Source of the DNA: Adineta vaga
Taxonomy: Eukaryota > Rotifera
Assembly (NCBI GenBank): GCA_021613535.1
Contig: CP075493.1
Span: forward strand, 13,454,001 to 13,518,000
Reading direction: 5' to 3'
Length of the DNA: 64,000 nucleotides
Shown: positions 56,721-64,000 of the stretch, piece after piece
Position numbering within the stretch: position 1 is the stretch's first letter
Layout: the number at the start of each line of letters is the position of its first letter
Notes under the pieces: model-generated
Seen by the model: the letters and a program-made list of their open reading frames with translations, nothing else
What the model was told of the DNA's origin: nothing
Databases searched by the model: none
Translations under genes and position numbers: made by a program

Positions 56721-58419
56721 ATGGATTTTGATAAAAATTCTAATGAACCATTAATTCCCAATCCAATAATAAAGACGAATCATATCACATCAAATGATGA
56801 AACATCATTAACATCAACCATAATCTCTATGAATTCAAACGTGCGTCGATCATTAACGAAAGAAGAGAAAACTACTTATCTTAAAAAATCGAAGAAATTA
56901 ACAAATTCCGAATCCAACCATATACTAGCAGATGTTAGTCATCGATTGACGAAACGTAAACAATTACAAGAACGATGGTAAGTTATTCACTTATATTCAC
57001 TATTTCATATCATCTATCTCTTATATAGTTCAATCGTCAATGATATCATGTGTTTCATTGCATTATTAGGCATTGTCCTGATGATATGGGAAAATGAATT
57101 AACATTTGTTTCATCTGATCATCTTGAGACAAATATGACTTGGTCCATCAAATTGATTATAACACTGTCAACTATTGTTCTCATTGCACTGATCATCTAT
57201 TATCATTACTTAGATATGGTTCTTTTTTCTCTCAACAAATCACTTCAATATTGGTATGTTGCATTAACTCGTTCACGATTCATTCTAATCATCATCGAAA
57301 TACTGATATGTGCTATTCATCCTTTCCCTCGTGGATTTCTTAATAATTATGAATCTGTCTCCAATCTAAATAATATCACTGCAACACTCTCACCATCAGG
57401 TACAATCCCCCTGTCATTCATACCTATCGATGTTGCACTTGGTTTGCCTAGTAAGTATGCCATATCTATTTGGATCCCATGTACTGTCATCTTAATTTTG
57501 TGTTAGTGTTTGCACGATTGTATTTGTTATGTCGTACAATCACATTTCACTCGCATTTTCTTCGAGATTCGTCTTCCCGATCTATTGGATACTTGAACAA
57601 AATGCCAATCAATTTTGCCTTTATAATGAAAGCTTATATTGAACAATCACCTACATTTTCATTGGGTACATTTTGTCTACTCATCGTTACGATGGGAACT
57701 TGGTCATTTCGAGCATGTAATTATACGAGTAATTAAGACATTTACCGATGATGAACTCTGTCTGGTTATTTTTCACTCTATTTACCACTGTTGGTACGTA
57801 ATATGAATAACGTATTGAAGAAATGAAACTAAATAAGATCTTCATTTTGTTTCTAGGTTATGGTGACCTCATTCCTACGACATATTGTGGGCGAGGTAAG
57901 TTGAATGTGAAATGAATATGAAATGAATATTGGTTTGATATTGTAGGTGTGGCTACTCTCACGGCTTTGACTGGTGTGACAGTCAGTGCTTTCTTAATTG
58001 CTGTTCTATCACAAAAACTCATACTCAGTCGTTGGGAAAAATATATTTATAACTTTGTGCTTAACATAGAATTAGCCAAATCGCACAAAGTTATTGCTGC
58101 TAATATTATTCATCATGGATGGAAAATGTGGCGATTGAAAAATTTGGGTAGAATTCGATCCATCGAATATTTGCGTTTGGAAAAACAATTTTTCGCATCG
58201 ATATCTGCGGTTCACGAAATTAAACGAACGAGACTTCAAATGACAGATAATACTGTTGGTCTACCTGAAATGATGGTAATTCAACGTGATACGAACGACA
58301 GAAGCATCGAAGTAGAAGCAAAAATGGCTTCGATTGAATTAAGAATGAGTCATGTCGAAAATATGTTGCAGAACATACAGAATTCACTACAAACTCTCGT
58401 GTCACAGAAATCGACATAA
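56721..58419 (+). pseudogene. SK-type calcium-activated potassium channel, one frame change
   Basis: Exons 56721-56977, 57029-57450, 57507-57793, 57857-57895 and 57947-58419. Six spans and the pore match KCNN channels: LYLLCRTITFHSHF with RSIGYLNKMPINFAFIMKAY (S4-S5), FFTLFTTVGYGDLIPTTYCGR (split here by an intron at the filter Gly), then a calmodulin-binding-type C-terminus with LAKSHKVIAANIIHHGWKMW and a coiled coil (VENMLQNIQNSLQTL). The channel would pass K+ in response to Ca2+ through calmodulin. Exon 3 is one base short of phase. The break is near 57733, just after NYTS and before the pore helix. It is either a new null allele or an indel error; everything else is intact. Confidence 0.85.
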
Positions 58420-59857
58420 TCATCAGCAGATCTTTCGTTTACTTTTTACTTGATTTGAAATCTTTTTACATATATTTCTTTTGTTTAAATAAAGATGAAT
58501 AATTATATTAGAGAGTATGAATATAAATACTGCTCATTAAGAGAATTTTTCTTTACTTTTCTTGACGTGGAGTATTCACGGCGTACGGGAGAGATACAAC
58601 TAAAGACTATTGACAATTGTTTATATATTAGAGATAAAATGTTAATAATTACATTATCGATTTCTAGTTGAAGATCTTCGATGTTGAAAGAAATCGATAT
58701 TCTCTTCGTCATATACACTCTTTTATAGTTACCAATATTAACTATGTCAAATAAAGTTGTCTTCGAGAGAAAGAAGGAGTCTCTGAAATATTTCGTGTAA
58801 CTATAAGTGAACGTGTTTAAGCAAAAATCCGTCGATAAACCGGTACTATCTGACGGTTTCAATTCAGAAACGATAGCAAAAGAACTTGTCCACTATAATT
58901 ATTTACGTAATGCTATAGATGATGATGAAAATTAAAAACTCAAGTATTCATCCTTTCGACGAATTTGATTTCATAATTTGTTTTTTTTTATAATCATATA
59001 TGTTTGCTATACAAACAATAAGCTAGTATAGACGTTATTTTGAATATTTCTTTACTTATCCCCATGGTTATACCACGGCATATATTATTTATTATATCCA
59101 TTCACACGTGTAAACAAACTCAAACTGTATTTGTTTTCGTCGATGATATGAAAAGAAAAATTTTCTTTTATAATTAAATCCTATTCTCAATGAATATCTC
59201 GTGCTTTCTTCTATTCGTTTCAACTCTATTCTATTGGTTATTCTCGTTCTCTTGATAGATTCTTGTATATGATTCATATACATACGTACTTATAAAAAAA
59301 TATCTGTGCATTCAACTGAATCGTTGTATTTCTTTTCGGTACATAAACATATTAAACAAAGTTTTATATGCTATTATAAAATATTATACAAGGACGCATT
59401 CAATGTAAACCATTGATACACAAAAAAGGGTGTGGGTGTGAGTGAGAGCCTTCGTAAAATTAATCTTGAAAGATATTTATTGTATGTCTTGCATTCATTC
59501 TTTATGAAATTCGTATTGGATTAAATCGTATAGTGGAACAGAAAGCTTCACTCTCTTGTAAATGCAATCGTCTCATTTCTGCTATTGATTCTAACAAACT
59601 ACAAGAAAACATGACAACAGTCATAAGAGATAACGCTTATCACCATTTTGATTCATAGTGAGAAAGAACAAATAAAGCGTCAAGAAAAAGATTTATCAAA
59701 AGAACATACAAAGACATATGCATCTATAAGTTGAAGATTTCATTGTAATTTGTAATACACTGATACGTTTAGTTTATGTCTATTGAAACATTAAGTAAGA
59801 CAATTTGATCGATTTATATGGATAGAATTTAAAGTTTTTTGACTTGCTTATATAAAG
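58420..59857. other. Intergenic region with telomere-like string
   Basis: About 1.4 kb. It holds GGGTGTGGGTGTGAGTGAG at 59428-59446. Plus- and minus-strand open stretches here are short and composition-biased, and no domain is recognised. Confidence 0.4.
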
Positions 59858-59975
59858 ATTGTTCAATATCGAATCCATGTGGAAGAAATGGATATTGTGA
59901 AAAGAATCACGATGGTAAGTTTTATTGCAAGTGTAAATTCTGGTGGTCTGGACGAATTTGTGATGAATGTAAATG
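59858..59975 (+). CDS. EGF-like domain exon
   Basis: A spliced-looking exon after TATAAAG encodes CSISNPCGRNGYC, then FYCKCKFWWSGRICDE: six cysteines in EGF spacing with the GxxC end motif. A GTAAAT donor follows at about 59969. It lies about 100 bases before the STRA6-like frame on the same strand and may be its upstream extracellular exon, although I could not find a splice that joins the two in phase. The exons upstream are not visible. Confidence 0.45.
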
Positions 59976-60071
59976 AATGAAAATTTGTTTACCTTACAGT
60001 ATCATTTGTTATGTTCTCTATATAGTAACTAACAGTGGAATTCAAGTAATTATTCTTGGCTGTCATTGGCG

Positions 60072-62285
60072 ATGATCATAGGGGTCTACTACGGTTTAAT
60101 CATCTATAAGCGTTGTAGAAGTCGAAAAGAACATCAGAAAAACGATAAAAAAAGTTTCAAGTACGAAGTCTTTGTTTTCAATGTTTTCTGTAAAAAAAAT
60201 CTATACAATACTATTAGATTTTCCATTAGAATCAAGTTTACTATCCATCCATCGTCGTATATGTTAGTCAGTCTAGTTTTGATTCTTGCTGTATCCGCAT
60301 TAATTATCAAATGGTTTATGATTCAGTCAATTCATAATAAAATTATCGATCAATATCGATACAATCTTTCACTATTCTATGAACCACATGAAATCTGTCG
60401 AGTAATCAATTATCAAAAGTATAATTTAATCATATTTCCAATGTCTTGTTTGCTTATTATTATCTTTGCGATTGAATATAAACGAATCTTGATTATGTCG
60501 AAAAAATCCTGTTGTTATTGTATTCCACCTGTTCCAATTGATTTTTTTACCAATACAAATCGAACATTAGTTGCTGTTACATTTGCCATTACTGCGAATG
60601 AACTGTTAGAAATTGCCAATGACGCATTCAGTGAAACATATTCAATTCAAAATGGTATTGTTTTTGTTTATCTCCAACAAGTCTTCAAAGTTCTACTGAT
60701 AGGTCTTCGTTACTATCCTATTTTAGCTGCAGTCTATATTGATACTTTACCGAGCTTAATTCTAGGTGCATTTTACGTTTGGATTCAATTTCCAATGACC
60801 GTTATAGATCAAGGTATGTGTCAACCGAGATATTATGATACTGCTGCACAGAGAATGAATGAAACATATCTGAATGTCTTATTAAATTATTATGGTACAG
60901 GATCTTTTCTCATAATTATTGATTTATTAACTGATATACCTCGATATCTATGTTTATCGTATATAATCATTGAATTACCAAGAAAAATTCGAGCTAAATT
61001 TATGAGAAAAGAACATTCTGAAAATAACGATCAGACTCAAGAAGAACAAGTATTGTTAAGTGTTGTAGAACCGAATTCTGTTGAAATGATGTATTTACGA
61101 AATTTATTTCAATGGAATAGTAACCGACAAGTTTCGTCTAATCGATGGATTTACGAATGGCGTAATGATTTTCGATATTCATCTCGTATACTTTGTCTCT
61201 ATTCATCGATTTTTCTTTTTCTCTATTTTGTTTTAATTCAAGTATGTGTTCAAGTCGTACCTTATATGGATCAATTACAACAATTACTTCAAACTATAAT
61301 CGATGATTTTCGTGGAAGTCGATCAACTCATTCTATACCTTTGTTTGTTCGACCATTTCTTTTAGCTGTAATCAGCGGATCAGTGATTATTGTCATTCAA
61401 CTTCTATTATTACTGGCAAGTATTCGTCGTAATTTATTTCAAGTTTATCGAGGTGATGATTCCGAAATTCCTCGACGAAATCGATCGAATTATATGACGT
61501 ATGCTACAGGTAATTTTCATTTCGCCGGTTATCTTATTGCATATGTTTTATGGGGTCTTATGATGATCGTCGTCTTTATGTTTATTCTTTTTCTTTTCAT
61601 CGATATTCTGATTTCATTCCGATTATTTCCAGTCATTGAATCCATTCTAAAACAAATTATACCGGTAGTTTTATTTGCTTATTTCAAAACATATTTAAAC
61701 AAATTTCTCGCTCGATTTGCATTTCTTCAAGATGATGGAAATGTTTTAGCGATGAAGAATCGTCAGATTCTCATGATCTTTCTTTATTTCAATTTTTATC
61801 TCGATGCATTTCTTGGTCTGTTTTCATCGATTCGTCGACTTTTACAAGGTGTTATCGGTGGTATTTTCTACATGTGTCGATTAGATTACTCACCGTTAGG
61901 TCGAAAGCTAGAAACTTGGGATGATGGTTTTAGTGCTTATTGTGGTTTTCTTCATACTGAATGTACTCATCGACATCCAATTCTATTACTCTTTACCGCT
62001 CATTTACTTGTAATGAATAAGAAGAAATCAAAATCGATCTGTATTACGAATCCATTAGCGATTGAAGGTGATTTAAGAATGCATAATGAAGAGAAAATTC
62101 AAGAAAGAAAAAGACAAATCATTCGAAAATGGCAAATGATCGTATTTTTGATACGAAATCCATTGTTTGTATTCTATCGTAAAGCATATTTCAAACAATT
62201 TCATAGTGTCGAAAACTATCTCATACCATGGAGAAATAATCTTCATGTCAATCGAATACTAATTCAACGTTTACATTCTGTTTAA
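60072..62285 (+). CDS. STRA6-like retinol transporter
   Basis: A 737-residue frame from the first ATG at 60072, open without lesion to TAA 62283-62285. There are about nine hydrophobic spans. Diagnostic pieces: LRYYPILAAVYIDTLPSLIL, DIPRYLCLSYIIIELP, a long polar linker, then LDYSPLGRKLETWDDGFSAY with CGFLHTECTHRHP, and the C-terminal RKWQMIVFLIRNPLFVFYRK, all matching STRA6, the receptor that takes up retinol from its carrier protein. Length is close to vertebrate STRA6 (667). It is single-exon for its membrane part. Open sequence continues a few codons upstream (WLSLA), so an upstream exon, perhaps the EGF-like one, may complete the N-terminus. Rotifers lack classical RBP4, so the natural partner is unknown. 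Confidence 0.8.
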   Translation: MIIGVYYGLIIYKRCRSRKEHQKNDKKSFKYEVFVFNVFCKKNLYNTIRFSIRIKFTIHPSSYMLVSLVLILAVSALIIKWFMIQSIHNKIIDQYRYNLSLFYEPHEICRVINYQKYNLIIFPMSCLLIIIFAIEYKRILIMSKKSCCYCIPPVPIDFFTNTNRTLVAVTFAITANELLEIANDAFSETYSIQNGIVFVYLQQVFKVLLIGLRYYPILAAVYIDTLPSLILGAFYVWIQFPMTVIDQGMCQPRYYDTAAQRMNETYLNVLLNYYGTGSFLIIIDLLTDIPRYLCLSYIIIELPRKIRAKFMRKEHSENNDQTQEEQVLLSVVEPNSVEMMYLRNLFQWNSNRQVSSNRWIYEWRNDFRYSSRILCLYSSIFLFLYFVLIQVCVQVVPYMDQLQQLLQTIIDDFRGSRSTHSIPLFVRPFLLAVISGSVIIVIQLLLLLASIRRNLFQVYRGDDSEIPRRNRSNYMTYATGNFHFAGYLIAYVLWGLMMIVVFMFILFLFIDILISFRLFPVIESILKQIIPVVLFAYFKTYLNKFLARFAFLQDDGNVLAMKNRQILMIFLYFNFYLDAFLGLFSSIRRLLQGVIGGIFYMCRLDYSPLGRKLETWDDGFSAYCGFLHTECTHRHPILLLFTAHLLVMNKKKSKSICITNPLAIEGDLRMHNEEKIQERKRQIIRKWQMIVFLIRNPLFVFYRKAYFKQFHSVENYLIPWRNNLHVNRILIQRLHSV

Positions 62286-62394
62286 AATATAAGAAGCGAC
62301 TTTTTTTTAAATTTCATTTAAAGATTATATAATTGTCACATTAATCTCGATTGTTCTCTATTGTGTTCATATAATTTATCATTTACGAAAGAAT
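62286..62394. other. Convergent 3' gap
   Basis: About 110 bases separate the tails of the STRA6-like (plus) and NHL (minus) genes, which are convergent. AT-rich; poly(A) signals are possible but none is distinctive. Confidence 0.4.
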
Positions 62395-64000
62395 TTATAC
62401 CACGAGGATAAATATAATTAAAGAAAAGATGATTGACAACCATTGAGAATAATTATGAACAGAAATGAATGATATTCCTCCTGATGTTGTTTGTGAATCT
62501 AAAACCATAAGAAAAAAGATTTCGATAAAATAGTTTTTAATATTTCAAACTTACAACATAGGACGGAAAATTTTTGAATACGATTGTTACGTCTATCAGC
62601 AACAATTAAAGCTCCATCTCGATCTAATTTAATACTTTGTGGGTAAAATAATTGGTTTGGTAAAACTCCAAATGTTGTACTTCCAGCAATAAGTATGCCT
62701 GATGTCGATCCTCTCATCCATAACATAATACGATTATTATACGTATCTGCAATATATAAGTTTCTATTGCTATCAGTAATCATTGATGATGGATAACATA
62801 ATCGATTAAGTTGATCGCCACAAAGACCTGTTTGTCCAGCAATTGTTATTCCACTTGTTGCACCTGGAGACCACATTTGTATTCGATGATTATCTGTATC
62901 TGCTACATAAAATATATTTCCATTATTTTCATCAACAAATATTCCATTTGGTCTATTGAATTGATTTGCTGCTGTTCCATAACTGCCACAAATGATACTA
63001 CCTGTAGAAGAATTTTCCCATCGAACGATGCGATGATTGCTGGTATCTGCGATCCAAATCCTTATTTTTGAATCAATATACATTCCAAATGGATTATTTA
63101 GTTGATTAGCAGACACACCATTTCCATTGCCACCAGCAACAATAATTCCATTCACTACACCGGATTTCCATTTCATTACACGATTATTTTCACTTTCAAG
63201 AGTATATATACTTCTATTTACATCTACGCTAATCGCACGCACTAAAAATAAAGAAACAGAAGGCAAGCAAATGAATTACGAGTTTCTAATAGATCAAAAT
63301 TACTAAATACAAATTGATACAATTCGAGAACATAGTAGCTAATATTAACAACTGTTATTCCATTAGTTGATGATGACTGAAAACGTTGTACTCGAAAGTT
63401 AAAAGAATCTACGATATACATTGTATTATTCTTGTCAATGAATATATCATAAGGAGAAGAAAGAGATGTTGATGCATAATTAGTGTCACCGATTGATGAA
63501 CCAGCAATAGTTGTTCCATTCGAATACCAAGTTGTCATTGAGCAACTTGCATTTAGATTAGCTACTGAAGAAAAACAAAGAATAGAAATGCATTTATGCT
63601 GTATTCTACAGAAAAATAATTCTTGCCAGTTGTTGTCATCGATGGAATTGTTGTAGTCGAGAGATTAGTTGATACAGCAGCTGGAAAGACAGAGAATAGA
63701 AACTAATACGACTAAAATCAAACTTACGACAAGAAATAGGAAATTTTTGAATTCGATTATTATAAGTATCCGTAACAAATAATGAGCCATTTAAATCAAA
63801 ATTTATATTTCTTGGATATGGAATTTGTATTACTTGTGTATCGAAATTGATCGGATATCCAATAATGACACCTGAACTTGCTCCAATCATCCATTTCAAA
63901 ATTCGATTATTCTCATAATCAGTAATATACATATATTGATTGCTATCAAGTATTACTGCGTGTGGTCGCCATAATTGATTAAGACCATTGCCATAGTAGC
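62395..64000 (-). CDS. NHL-repeat protein, N-terminus beyond the window
   Basis: Runs off the right edge. On the minus strand, blades are seen at 63990-63750 (MYITDYENNRILKW, LFVTDTYNNRIQKF), then a Thr/Ser-rich exon (63640-63700), a second set (63580-63300) with MYIVDSFNFRVQRF, and a third (63240-62570) with IWIADTSNHRIVRW, FYVADTDNHRIQMW and LYIADTYNNRIMLW. The last exon encodes a hydrophobic C-terminus (WLSIIFSLIIFILVV) ending at TAA 62395-62397, suggesting a membrane or GPI anchor. NHL blades form six-bladed beta-propellers that bind ligands outside the cell. One intron starts GC (ACTG|GCAAGA near 63626-63630). No internal stop is seen. Confidence 0.85.

Overview
The window looks like nuclear DNA of a small invertebrate, most likely a bdelloid rotifer. 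Genes are interrupted by very short AT-rich GT-AG introns (about 40-110 bases) and there is no operon-like packing. The families are those typical of bdelloids: ADP-ribosyltransferase (ART) plus TPR proteins, NHL-propeller proteins, many divergent 7TM receptors, leucine-rich repeat (LRR) proteins, DKNYY repeats, and bacterial- or fungal-type enzymes (GH76, GMC, DUF952, ToxD-like reductase). Species assignment is inference; no rRNA or organellar marker is present.

Layout. 0.6-11 kb: ART-TPR pseudogene, 7TM receptor, catechol O-methyltransferase, NHL gene, LRR fragment, wrecked U-box/kinase pseudogene, second 7TM receptor, piggyBac-type MITE. 11-25 kb: long-chain acyl-CoA synthetase with one internal stop, GH76 pseudogene, small basic protein, intact zinc-type oxidoreductase, DUF952 with an internal stop, GMC C-terminus, coiled-coil pseudogene, XRN-type exonuclease with a deletion, AMOP protein. 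25-34 kb: intact LRR protein, 7TM receptor, F-box/LRR remnant, 7TM pseudogene, degenerate retroelement between two 230-bp direct repeats. 33.6-42.7 kb: an ADP-ribosylation cluster of a lone ART, a large ART-TPR gene, a WWE-ART gene and a two-macro-domain PARP. 44-55 kb: 7TM receptor, two-TM protein, foldback piggyBac MITE, 14-3-3-like gene, tRNA, DKNYY protein, RING membrane protein, 7TM pseudogene. 56-64 kb: SK-type potassium channel, STRA6-like transporter, and an NHL gene running off the right edge.

A recurring feature is that many nearly complete genes carry only one or two lesions: one in-frame stop or a one-base frame change. Fully open and apparently intact are the receptors at 3.7, 9.8, 27.4 and 44.2 kb, COMT, the oxidoreductase at 17.4 kb, the LRR gene at 25.5 kb, the ART at 33.7 kb, the WWE-ART at 38.2 kb, DKNYY and STRA6. 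This suggests an accessory, possibly subtelomeric region with relaxed selection, although assembly indels could explain some of the frame changes. Short telomere-like TGTGGG strings and MITEs scattered between genes fit that view.

No pathway unites the window. The one coherent functional grouping is the ADP-ribosylation cluster, with ART and PARP writers and macro and WWE readers within 9 kb. Neighbouring genes otherwise look independent, and strand use alternates.
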